DNA of 64,000 bases, taken from contig NC_092578.1 of assembly GCF_037975245.1 (NCBI RefSeq), positions 2,852,001 to 2,916,000 of the forward strand. The letters run 5' to 3'. The translations under genes were made by a program, and so were the position numbers. The stretch comes from Apostichopus japonicus. Lineage: Eukaryota > Echinodermata > Holothuroidea > Aspidochirotida > Stichopodidae. Below, in pieces: positions 39,993 through 52,500 of the stretch. The number at the start of each line of letters is the position of its first letter. The first letter of the stretch is position 1. The notes beneath the pieces are model-generated. The model saw only the letters and a program-made list of their open reading frames with translations. It searched no databases and had not been told where the DNA came from.

Positions 39993-41323
39993 TAGCATAT
40001 AGGTGTACATGTACTCATGCTCTCTCACATACATGTTTACACGTACTCGAGACATATAGGTGCATGTACTCATACTCTCTCACATACATGTTTACACGTA
40101 CTCGAGACATATAGGTAGATGTACACATGCTCTCTCACATACATGTTTACACGTACTCGAGACATATAGGTGCATGTACTCATACTCTCTCACATACATG
40201 TTTACACGTACTCGAGACATATAGGTGCATGTACTCATACTCTCTCACATACATGTTTACACGTACTCGAGACATATAGGTGCATGTACTCATACTCTCT
40301 CACATACATGTTTACACGTACTCGAGACATATAGGTGCATGTACTCATACTCTCTCACATACATGTTTACACGTACTCGAGACATATAGGTGCATGTACT
40401 CATACTCTCTCACATACATGTTTACACGTACTCGAGACATATAGGTGCATGTACTCATACTCTCTCACATACATGTTTACACGTACTCGAGACATATAGG
40501 TGCATGTACTCATACTCTCTCACATACATGTTTACACGTACTCGAGACATATAGGTGCATGTACTCATACTCTCTCACATACATGTTTACACGTACTCGA
40601 GACATATAGGTGCATGTACTCATACTCTCTCACATACATGTTTACACGTACTCGAGACATATAGGTACATGTACTCATACTCTCTCACATACATGTTTAC
40701 ACGTACTCGAGACATATAGGTGCACGTACTCATACTCTCTCACATACATGTTTACACGTACTCGAGACATATATAGGTACATGTACTCATGCTCTCTCAC
40801 ATACATGTTTACACGTACTCGAGACATATAGGTGCATGTACTCATACTCTCTCACATACATGTTTACACGTACTCGAGACATATAGGTGCATGTACTCAT
40901 ACTCTCTCACATACATGTTTACACGTACTCGAGACATATAGGTGCATGTACTCATACTCTCTCACATACATGTTTACACGTACTCGAGACATATGGGTAC
41001 ATGTACTCATACTCTCTCACATACATGTTTACACGTAATCGATACATATGGGTACATGTACTCATACTCTCTCACATACATGTTTACACGTACTCGAGAC
41101 ATATAGGTGCATGTACTCATACTCTCTCACATACATGTTTACACGTACTCGATACATATAGGTACATGTACTCATGCTCTCTCAAATACATGTTCACACC
41201 AACTCGGTACATATAGGTACATGTATTCATGCTCTCTCACATACATGTTCACACGTACCTGAGACATATAGGTGCATGTACTCATACTCTCTCACGTACA
41301 TGTTTACACGTACTCGATACATT
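39993..41323. repeat. 55-bp minisatellite, about 24 copies
   Basis: The unit starts acatataggtgcatgtactc and ends tacacgtactcgag. Central copies (about 40107-40670) are nearly identical; both edges are degenerate. One unit near 40767 has a 2-bp insertion. Since 55 is not a multiple of three, each plus frame reads the unit in turn, and the resulting His/Tyr-rich open frames are artefacts. Confidence 0.98.
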
Positions 41324-42090
41324 TTGGCATAGCTTGTATTATGTATAAAGTGCAAGATTGAGTACTTGTATACTTGGATCTATAGAACCTTTGTACTCAT
41401 ACTCGCGTACTCATTACAACAGGATTTGTATACTTGTACTCGTATTCATGTTGTAATTGTACTCGAACAGCAGGTCTGCCGAAGGCCCTGTATTTAAGCA
41501 AAGCTGCTGCCACTTATATATTTGCGGCCATATAAACACCTCCTCAATACATACAGTACAAACTTTAAAGGTTTTATGTCGTCTCTGGCGGAATCATATC
41601 GAACAATAATGTTTGTCGGAGTTTGCGTGACGTCACATCTTTTCCATTTCTGAAATTCGATCGAGAGCTGATTCGCAAGATCAATCGATCAGTATACAAT
41701 GTGTTCTTATGTGTGCTATATTTTGGACATATGAATAGACTACCTCGTACCACCATTACATTGCATATTTGTTCGCTGTACACATGTTGGTTACAGGAAG
41801 GCCACTCTATCGGCTCTGAATCGAACTTTTCTTCCCAAGTATACATGAGCTTTAAGTGAAAACATGTGAAAACATTTATGATCAAAATACTAGTGTAAAA
41901 GTGTTAAAATTAACATGTAACACTTCTGCATATACAAGTGTTACAGTTAACACTGACATCGCTTTTGTTGCGTTATATACCTGTAACACAAGCCTGTATT
42001 TTGCAACACTAATGTCTCTACACTTCATATATGTATGCGAATTTGATGTAGCCCAAGGTTAAAAACTGCATTTGCGATAAAAGCTCTGAA
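41324..42090. other. Intergenic sequence, nothing recognised
   Basis: It begins with decayed tgtactcgta-like remnants of the 55-bp array (to about 41470). Short agtgtta/ttaacact motifs recur at 41893-41960. No gene was recognised. Confidence 0.5.
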
Positions 42091-42482
42091 ATCAATCGTT
42101 ATCGACTGACCCCTTAGGTTTAACCCTGACAGAATATACAGCAGGTTTTCTACAAGAACGGAACATATAAATTCTTCGCCTTTCTCATGATATATAAATT
42201 TCGTTTTCAAGTTTCAATAAGATTTTCCAAGAGCATAATTTTTTTCTCAATCTTTAAACACATACTAATAACTATTTGTGACATCAATCAATATCGTCTT
42301 ACCCCCTTAGGTTTAACCCTGATAGAATATACAGCAGGCTTTTCTAGAAGAACGAAACATATAAATTCGTCTCCTTTCTCATGATACACATAATTTTTTT
42401 TCTTCAAATTTCAACAAGATTTTCCAAGGGCATAAAAGGGATTCTCAATCTTTAAACACATACTAATCACTATTTGTGACAT
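42091..42482. repeat. Tandem duplication, unit about 193-200 bp
   Basis: Copy 1 (42091-42283) and copy 2 (about 42284-42482) share cttaggtttaaccctga, gaatatacagcagg, tttctcatgata and tctttaaacacatactaat in the same order, with about 10-15 percent difference by eye. No coding frame is conserved between them. Confidence 0.92.
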
Positions 42483-43242
42483 TTTGCCCCGAGACACGCA
42501 ATTCGTTAAAAATAAACAATGGCCGTGATAATGGATTTGGAGAAATCAATCAAAGTCCTTCCCTAAACGTCCTTTAATACACACATTATTACACATTTTA
42601 CACAAAGTATATTGGATATAGTATCGAATACTCGTTACTGAATATGTAAGTTTGCGTAAACCTATCAGGCACCTGGCAACAGGCAATGTGAATCATGGTA
42701 TCATCGTGATTGTTTGAGCTGAAAATGGTTTTACCTTATACCATTGAAATCATCCGCAGAAGTAAAATAATATTTCTACAAAGAAGGAATTGCATTTTGT
42801 TATTTTTGATGGCATTTTTAATACAGAGAACATTGCAGTGAAGCAAAGTTAGATAAATGTTAATCAAATTGAATCAAATGATAAAATAAATAAAATAGTT
42901 TTTTTGGGGGGGGGGAAAGTAAAGCATTTAAAAGATATTCTGGTGGCTTAAGTTGACTGCTGAACAAAATTTCTGAATCTAACTGTGAAAACCACTTCCT
43001 CATAGTATTTTGTATTGTGAAGATATGAATTTTTTTAATTTAGTGATATTTTGTAAATGTATCTGGCAACAGCAGACTGGATGATGTCATCAGGGCACTT
43101 CCGCTTAAATGTCTTTGTTTTCTTTATAATTTTGTCAATCTTTTTCTCACAAACAAAGAATATTTCTATAATAAAGAAACATTTCGACGAAATTCTAAGT
43201 ACAGAGAACTTTGACAGATATGTAAAACATTCCAAATGAATC
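42483..43242. other. Intergenic sequence, nothing recognised
   Basis: AT-rich sequence with one poly-G run (42906-42914). No gene was recognised. Confidence 0.5.
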
Positions 43243-43659
43243 AGGTTTCAAGGACAAATCAACAAGAACATGATAATAGCCTAAGAAAAGCTTCCAAAGA
43301 GCGTTTGCCCAGATGACATCACATAGCCCCTACTGTGATCCAACTTCCTGGAGTAGTTGAGGGTTTAGCCAATCAAAATAGGTTTCATTCAAACAACCAT
43401 ATCTCGAGTTACGGGCATGATATTGAGATGGGGGTTTCAACTAGCAGTGTGGAAAAAATTTCACTTCAATATGACTTTTACATTGTTTTTCACCAGAATA
43501 TCCCTCAAAAAACATCTAACATAATGACGTCACATACCACCGATAGGCTAACTGTGATCCACTTAGAGGGAAGCCGAAATCGGCAATACATTCAATTAAC
43601 CATATCTCGAGTTAAGGACAAGATTTTGAGATGGAGTTTTCAAACTAACAATGTGGAAT
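43243..43659. repeat. Diverged duplication of a dispersed repeat
   Basis: 43312-43453 and 43523-43659 share tgac.tcacata, actgtgatcca, accatatctcgagtta and ttgagatgg in order, about 210 bp apart. The block 43224-43350 also matches 31801-31925 at equal spacing, so this is a repeat family. Confidence 0.8.
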
Positions 43660-45390
43660 ATTTTCCTTATTACGTAAGTGGTACATTTTCTGCTACTGGA
43701 ATAACCCTTTAATGTTTTCGTCCTTGTTCAGCGAAATGTTGCTTGCTTGTGTGTTTGTCTCTGCTTGCGATGTGTCGGAATTGTCTTGTTCTGGTATATT
43801 ATTATTATTATTATTATTGCTGTTTATAATTTTATTTTAAAATTGACCTTTGAACCCAATTGACCTTTAATCCCGAACCTAGAAACCTAAATAAGTTGTA
43901 TTTTAAATTTCGTCTCATCATTCTCTATATATCTTGCGGTTTAATGCCTTTTTCCTACATGTTGACAAACAGAAAATGGCTAAAAACTAATGTTTAGGTT
44001 TCTTGACTTTTGACCTATGATGTCATCAATCACGCAGGCACGAATTTATATAGCCAGGCACCTACCCACCAAGTTTGAACTTGATCGGACGTACGGTCTA
44101 GGAGTTGTCGACACACCTTTTGCTAACACACACACTCATATACACACAAGTCTCAATCGCACACCTCGCATTTCTAATGTTGGTTGAAATTACTGTACAA
44201 TATCTCATTTCCCTTTACATTGCATGTTGCATGTTGCATGTTGCATGAAGTAGGTAGAGACGATTCGATTCTTATATATAGAGCAAAACCACAGCCAATA
44301 CATTTCTGAAAGTATAGTAACACGAAACTGAGAGCATTTGCGATGAATATTGTTGTAACATACAGCAAGTATAGACAGCCAGTTTATAGCTAGTATAGTA
44401 CATACGATAAAACTAACCATACGGAAAACATATGCAACATACTCAAACACTCATTCACTTCTATATTTAAATAAATATCGATATTAAATCACTTACATGC
44501 TCATATAGCCCGGAGAAATTTTGACAGGACGTATAGCTTTTATTAAATTAAGTGCAAGAAATCTTTCCCGCCATGTTCTGTTTGATGTTTATCAAATGTT
44601 CTTTCCATAAACTCACACACGTTGCCCACAGCCAGATGGGTATAGGCCTATATATATATATATATTGAAACAAACTATAGCGGTTGAGATTCCTGTGATA
44701 TAACATACGATTATACAATGTTTAGGCCTATCTTAGAAGTTTGGGAAACACGACAAGCCAATTGTCTACGTAAAGTCATATTGATTTTTATCAGTTATGA
44801 ACTTATGAATGATTACGGATTATGCAAGAACGAAAAAAAAGAAAAATTAAAACACCAGAAGAAGAACGAAATAAAAAAAAAGAGGGATCAATGACTTCTT
44901 TCGAAAAATTAATCGACTGATGAATATGAAACAGTTTTGTGGTAAGCCACAAAACACATGTTAGATGCTTGCTGGAAGATGTAACGCCTAGACATAAAAC
45001 AAGCAATGATAAGGCGATGAGTAAAATGAGTGAATATAGAATGTCTTTGAACTTATTATAGCAGTTGTTCTTTGGGTTCTTTGTTTTGTGGTTGTTTTTT
45101 TCTTATTGCTGTCAGGCTAAATGGAGAACATGATTACATTTTTAACATTTTTAACGAAAACCAATCGATTGACTGATTTACTTCAAAATACATCCACAAT
45201 TTCCACATATAAGTTTACAATTTGCTCATGCCAATGGAAAAATTCCTTAAGAGTACCACCAAAACAGCTGGACTTGTTTGGCGTTCCATAGAACCAAATA
45301 TATGTGGGTTTTTTGTCACAATGCTTGCCAAAGAGCGTGCCAAATGTAACTGCTGTCAAATGACATTGAAACCATGCATATTTATTACTG
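43660..45390. other. Intergenic sequence with small simple repeats
   Basis: (ATT)n lies at 43797-43818 and a four-copy TTGCATG heptamer at 44219-44247. No gene was recognised. Confidence 0.5.
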
Positions 45391-45413
45391 TATATATATA
45401 TATATATATATCT

Positions 45414-45470
<57 letters not shown>

Positions 45471-45478
45471 CACATATA
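45391..45478. repeat. (AT)n microsatellite
   Basis: Two AT arrays around a tctcttta spacer. Confidence 0.95.
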
Positions 45479-46303
45479 CATACAAAAAACGCGTTTGCAT
45501 AACCTATACATAACCTATGGCGAGCCATCGGGGCCATAACGGATATCTACTTTACGCGTGTTTGAAACAAAGAATCAGTGCAGTGTTTTTTTTTCACTAA
45601 TTAGATACGTTTGTCAACGCGTCTATATACGAAGTTCTACATCTCTCAACCGAATTCCTGAGAAAGCGCGTCAGTTAGAAATTCGACGATTCGTAGATAT
45701 ACCGTAATCCAAAAGAACGCGTTCTCGAAAGCCGACGAATTGTACCAAGTGGACGTTATTTTCGACACATCTTCCAAAAACATTATATGATTAATAGATG
45801 AATAATCACCACCTTTGATCATGAATGCGGACCGAAAGTCAATATCCTTTTACAGTGCGTCTAGACGCATCCATAGAAGGAACTATCAATTAATTTGTCT
45901 TGATTGGTTTTATAGGTCTAGGTCAAATGGATATGATGATTTGGATCATTCATTCTCCCCAGTCAAGGTGGTATAGTACACATCAGGTCAAAATATACTT
46001 CAATTGCGTTTGTATTCAAATTACAGACATAAATACTATATGTTGCCAATGTGAGTTCAAAGAGCGGCTATTTTTGGGTTATTTCAACGGGAACCCAACT
46101 TCTGCTGAAACAGATGGGTAAGTAACCACCGTTCAGAATCACATATGTTCAAAATATTACATAGGCTATGTTTGCCTATAATGGACATATGTTCGTGAAA
46201 ACATGCAGGTATACCACATGGTGTTTATGATGTCGTTAAGAGGTATACATTCATTAAGTTTTAAACTGTTGCATATATAACTACTCCTTCAATATATCTT
46301 TCA
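45479..46303. other. Intergenic sequence, nothing firm
   Basis: It contains an isolated reading frame with IGFIGLGQM at 45903-45929 and a donor-like gtaagt at 46119, discussed under rejected items. Confidence 0.45.
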
Positions 46304-46419
46304 AAAGTACACTCTTGTGAAGCATGGATATCGTCTAAACAAGGACATAACCGTACTAATTTAAATAAATTGAGGGTCTTGTTTTTTTTTCTCAGCAGAA
46401 GTAGTACGATGGTTTCTCT
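46304..46419 (+). repeat. Dispersed repeat, copy 1 (direct to 61165-61277)
   Basis: Shares aaagtacactctt, atcgtctaaacaaggacat, ctaatttaaataaattgagg and gatggtttctct-like sequence with 61165-61277, about 90 percent identical by eye. Both copies are followed by long (AT)n arrays. Confidence 0.9.
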
Positions 46420-46431
46420 GGACGGAACGAC

Positions 46432-46486
<55 letters not shown>

Positions 46487-46500
46487 ATTTAAAACTATAC

Positions 46501-46565
<65 letters not shown>
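46432..46565. repeat. Long (AT)n microsatellite
   Basis: About 134 bp of AT with a central ttaaaactatac interruption. It is bounded by ggacggaacga on the left and tcgtccgttcc on the right, a short inverted pair. Confidence 0.95.
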
Positions 46566-46567
<2 letters not shown>

Positions 46568-49500
46568 TCCGTTCCATGTATTGTTTTCTACAATAACATA
46601 TTTCTTGTCATCTCTTGGTGGCGAGGGTTTAACACTGCATTCTTTGGGTCTAGTCATATCGACGACAGAAAACTATTCAGCAAGCCCTCGTTAAAACTGA
46701 TAGAGAACTATTTTGAGGTGACAACAATAAAATCTCTCTCCCAGAAATCATCCCCTTTGGCCTTAACGCGATACTTACTCTTTGCCCTTTAGCAACCCCG
46801 GGCAGAAAATAGATATGTAGTAATTATTGCACTTTTACTCAAAGTTCAAATGCCGCAGGTAGGAAATAATCTGATAGCCCGAGGGAATCACCCCTTATCT
46901 GCCAAACAAATTCCATATAAAACAGTAGATATGTGGGTACAAAGGACTGTAAAAAAATAGCACTGCGTTTGTTTACTATAGGCTGTTTTTGGTGTAAATA
47001 AAACACCCACTCTTATATGATATTGTAATGGTGTAGGAATTGCCAAAATACTCGACGATATAATATATAATATAATATAATACTCGACAATAATTCGGAG
47101 GTTGAAGAAAACCCACTTTCTTGTTGCAAAATGCTATTCTAAAGTTACTATTAAACTGTCTCTTCTGAGATTTGCAAAGAAAAAAAAATATATATATATA
47201 TATATTTAAGTACATACACTTTCCATTCCACTGCCTGGTATCGCTGAATAAGGTCCCACATTATATTATTATATCTATACATATTCATACTTACAATAGT
47301 TTCGGTTCTACGCAGGTTTTTCTTCACTTTTTTGTTTTTACATTTTTCTATCAAATTCATTTTACAAGTCCACATTTCTGCCTTTATTCCCACCTTCTCT
47401 GTATTGAACTTTTGTCATATTTAATTTTCCCTGACAACCTCTTGGAAAAGCGCGATGGAGATCAATCGATGAGCCTGATGTAAAATAGATGCTTTGGGCA
47501 TCTCAGCCTCAATGACAATCTGACAACCTCTCTTTTGCCCTCCCCCCCCCCCCCCCCAAGATCACGACTTTTGTTAAATAACGTTCATGTTAATAGTAAT
47601 CAACAATGTACCTTGGTGTCATAAATAGTTAACGTTATTAAAGCTTATGAGAAGAACAAAAAAAACGTCTAAGATTTATATGAAAAGTCGAGATAGATGT
47701 CAAAAATTATTACTCGGTTGTTAAAGTTTGACGTTGAAACGAAGAATTTGTCACGCAGTTATTTTATTGATTGACACTGATAAGCTTTTTTTTCTCTTTT
47801 TTTTTTTTTGATTTGTAGGTCTGTAAGATATGATTAGGGACGAGCGTGGCAAGAATTAAAATGTAAAAAAAAAATGAGTTTTGATTATCATAATGGTGTA
47901 CGTCTAATGATTTATCTTCCAACATAAGTTATGAATATGTAAGACGTTATAAACAGGACGAGGAAGCGTCAAGGTAATTCGCGAAAAACATTCTGTATGG
48001 ACAATGTTAGTGTAAGTATACGTATACAAGGTGAATTATTAGTCGACAATAGGGAAGGCATTAACGGATATGGAGTCTTACACTTTGTTGATTTCTCAAT
48101 AATAGAAATCAAACATAACTCACATACGTTTGTTTAACCTTGAAACATATCGCTTCAAGGCTTATAGTTGTTTGGTTGTGTCAGTAGAGAGACAGCGAGA
48201 GAGATATATATATACGGGGGGGGGGGGGGGAGATCTTGAAAATATATTTAGATAATATGAGGCCTACTAATTACGTTGTTTCATGCATTGCAGATATAGA
48301 TAGACGCTGAAATTTCCAGCTCAAATTAGTCTGGTTTCTCACGGCAACTCCTCAAGATGGAAAAATGCAATTCTGAGCCGTGTATACCCTAAATCTGATA
48401 AAGTCACTAGCACGAGACGTCAATTTGACATTGTGTCTTAAGGGAATGATTTACCAACATAAACACTGGCTTACTTACCTCTTAGATAAACCAAATGAAG
48501 TTGAAGGGAACGATGATGATGCAGCAGAAAATGAGAAGTACAGATGAAGATGACGATGTACTACCAAACGTGCAGTGATGAAGTAAAAATCACCGAAAAG
48601 GTAGAAACTTGACGAAAAGCCACCGTTTCATGCAAATTTACATATGCCATAATACAGTGGTTGCCGATGTGTCACGAGTTCAGAATAAGCCAACGTGTAG
48701 ATTCAAGCAAAGCCAGTGGCGAAACAATCAATGTTTCATCAACAGATGGGTAACTAAGAGGAAATATTGTCCAGTGGTTGAGTACCTGCTACAACAATGG
48801 TCTTCTTTCAAGGTCCAATGAAGTGGATAGCCTAATTTCATCCCCTACACGAAGGTCGACTTCCTCTATATATCCTACCATTCAGCCTATATGTAGGCTA
48901 TGACTTCCTTTCTATAGCCTACCATTCAGTCTATATGTATAGGCTATATATGCGTTCAGTATACGTGTCTGTTATTCTAATATATATAACGATCCTTCCA
49001 TGAGTATATATAGAATGCTCAGTAAGCTATATAACAGTGCAGTCTATTCCCTGACACTAATACGGATTTAAAATGCTCCTCGACAACGGTCGATGACCAG
49101 TTTTATTAGCAATTAACATCTTCCGATGACTTCCATTAAATGGTAACTCTATACATCTTTTGTGTACAAACATCGTTTTGATGGCCTTCGTAAAGTAAAC
49201 TATTTACAAATCTACCATCTATTCTATTTTTAAGTTTGACTGGTTTTTCATCTAAATTCAATCCATCGACAAATAATAGACGAATATTGCCTTTCCTTAT
49301 AACTGTAAGAAAAGAAACCCTCTTTATCTACTGAGGTTTCACCTTTCCTCGCATAGAAGGATATATATATTACAAATATATAGATAAAACTACACGATTT
49401 ACCATTCTTTCGATTAGTGTGTTTATGCGACACTCAAAGATCAATTTAAAATAATTGTTTTACTTAAACCAATCAAATATCCATCATGATATTTTCGGGG

Positions 49501-52500
49501 GAAAAAAAATCGTTTAAACAGAGCTTGTTAAACGAAACATGTTTGCCCAAAGCTAATCTTAAAAAGGCCTAATAGCTTGTTGCATTAATGATATATTGGA
49601 ATTTATGCATATTATTTTCAAGAGACTGCGCATTGCAAAAATCAGTGACGTCATACACAGATTAAAATGAGCATAATTTTTTTTACTGTTTTAAATATAA
49701 ACCAAGTTAAAGGTAAGATATCTTCTATCGATAAATGTTGCTCATGTCGTAATAAATAACAATAAGTTTTATTTGAACAATACAAAGCAGTGACGTGAAA
49801 TAATTATGACAAATAAACGGTATATTTTCAGTCGATGTAATTTTAGAAAATGTTAAAGGAGTGGTGGCGTTACACAGATATACTATGCGCCCCTGATAAT
49901 CGTCAACAAACGTGGTCTCTATTTCGGCATTCCATACGTCCAAGTTAAAAATAAACTGACAGTTAACTTTACAATAATTTTACAGATGGATTATTTTTCA
50001 AAAATTTGTGTATGAGCTTCTTTTCCCTTGAGTTTACTTTTTCTTTTTCTTTTTCTTCTTCTTCTTCTTTTTTTTTTTTTATAAATTTCATAAATTAGTT
50101 GCCAAAGAAGATAAAAAATATTTAAGAGAAAATTGAAAGGATGTGGTCAAGCTTGTCTCCTTGCCGTCTTCAATTATCTGTTCATTTTTCAAAATATGCT
50201 TTGTTTATTATGAAAATCATAAATTAAAGGAAAAGCAATATCTAATTTCGTTAATTACACGTGACGTCAGGAAAAGAAACAATAGAATACAAACAAACAG
50301 AAACAAGACGGCCAGGCCAGTGAGGTCAGATGCTCTTAATTATGTTTCCTAATAAGACTCTGACCGATTCCTTTTAATCACAAAATTTAAGGGATCATTT
50401 TTGACCAGGTTTTGCTCTAATTCCGTTGAATGTCAGAGTTGATTGTAAGTTAAGATGATGTCGCGCAAATGCAGACCTTTTTGTCTCTTCAAAGAGGACC
50501 ACAGAAGGTCTAAAAGAGGTAAATTGTTTTAATTTGTGCAATCTATGCCGTGTATACAATAAGAAACCTTTTCATAGGTGCATAAACGTTCATGCTGCCG
50601 AAACACGCTGCAGGAAATATGCACATTCAGAGAAATATGTGCATTCAGAGAATACTCTATTACAATTTAAATTTCTACTATTGCACTCAGTAAAAGTAAC
50701 TTAAAGTAAAACAAAAAAAGCTTATCAAATATTAGTTTATCCAACAATACATTAGAATACGTACATGAAATATCCAAAACAATTCGGGTATCCAGTTTGG
50801 ACAATTATTAAGCGATATTCTACGGGAGTTAAACGGACATTTGTAGATTAGAATATCATGTTTGACCATTACATTGGATAAAATGTGAACCCTTTTTTTT
50901 GGCAACATATAAGTATGGCCTTGATTGAATTATATGAGTCTAATCATACATATTCTATAGCACAAGTTTACTAAGTGAACACGTATTTTAACGTGTGTCA
51001 AAACTGGTTATGCATAGACCTTTTTTTCTGTTTAAAAAAAAAAGAGTTTTTAATAATGTCTATGTGTAGGAGTTGGAAAAAGAGGAAAATTGTCATATGA
51101 TAAGGCTTTGTCTTATTTTTATCCTGCGATGCATGAAGGACTATTTATAATCCTTAGACAAGATTAACTCAGATTAAGAACAGATTTAGACGGCCAAGAG
51201 AGTTCATTTTAAGTTTACATACAAAAAAAAAGGGCGACAACTTACAGTAAGAGTGACACAGGACACACGAGTTTGCTGGAACAAGAGAAAATCCGTCAAG
51301 TGTCAGAAACATGCGAGTTGGAGCCAACAAAATCAAATTAAAACTGCAGAATGTTATCCTGAATTTTAATCTCTAATGCACTCTGTATAGAAAGTTTTAA
51401 AGTTCGGTTACCAGAAGACGCTTGGTTTTATATCAGGCTTGGAGAGAACCCTTACTGTGCATTTGTTTATTGTGGTTACTACGTTATAGGTAGCAATTAA
51501 AGATGAAGGAAAACAAAAAATGGGAATTAAAACATCTTCTTCGTCTATGTGCAGGAATGTCATACGTTCAAGTCTGATTTGATGTTTTTTAGTAACAGTC
51601 AAAACAAAAACCGAGAGACAATCGTTGTGAATAAAACAGCATATAACTTTTGCTCTTCAGTATTATATATACGATGGGGTGCATATCTTTTAACTAAACG
51701 ATTGTTACCTTTGGCTTTTATTATAAGTCCTACAAATTTTCCAGTTTTTACAAGCCATGGATGGTGTTTATCGTAAAAGAAGGGCAAAGGAGAGGAAATT
51801 ACAAGGGCATTCGGCAACTGATTTCAAGAAGCCGATCCCATCTGGATACAAAATTTTTATTCCAAAGAGTGAAATTTAACTCTTTGTGCTTCCCGGGATG
51901 GAACACTCATTTAAGAAATTAAATTCTGCTGCTTTCGATATAAGAGTGAAGTCCTCTTAAGTTAGATTCAAACAGAGAGAAAATAACCTCTATTTTAAGA
52001 GCTACCCTTTCAGAAAGTGACTCATCGGTGAAAGTGACTTTTTACTCATTTTAAGCTAATTACCAGTCTTGGGATTAAAGAGTGCCTGTTGCGTAAACGA
52101 GAGTAACATGTTGTTTGTCTTTTTATATACGCACTGAGTGTCGTCTACTGCCAATAAAGGTGAGAATTTTAAAATTGACACTTTCTGACCTATTTCTGGA
52201 GGGAGCACGTGATGCCAATCGTAAACAATTACCCAAAACTTGTAAGCCAACACGTAAAGCAAACTATGGGCTGGCTTTCTCCTCTTTTCTGGGTAAATTT
52301 AATTATCTTGCTGGACAACCTCGCCATGCGTGGCACATTGCAATGAACTTTATAAGTGAAAGAAAAACTAAAACCTTGATGAGATGATAGAACTTCAGGC
52401 ATAAGCTAGCTTCCCGGGGTCAAAGGTCAAAATAAAAATATCATTTTTTTACGGAGGGATGGGGAAGGGGGGGGGAGTGCGAATTTACAAGTCACCACTG

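Noticed and set aside
40610-41216. Three His/Tyr-rich open frames in the 55-bp array
   Set aside because: They are the same repeat read in different frames, with no start, splice or conservation evidence.
39993-41323. CRISPR-like array
   Set aside because: Units are contiguous with no variable spacers, and the sequence is eukaryotic.
45183-45381. Minus-strand open frame of about 65 codons (GTPNKSSCFGGTLKEFFHW)
   Set aside because: It runs into the AT array, has no start or splice context and no family I recognise.
45900-46121. Frame with IGFIGLGQM, like the Rossmann start of 6-phosphogluconate/hydroxyisobutyrate dehydrogenases, followed by a gtaagt donor at 46119
   Set aside because: The frame has a stop just upstream (45891), the last glycine of GLGxMG is aspartate, the following residues do not continue the family, and no acceptor lies before the motif.
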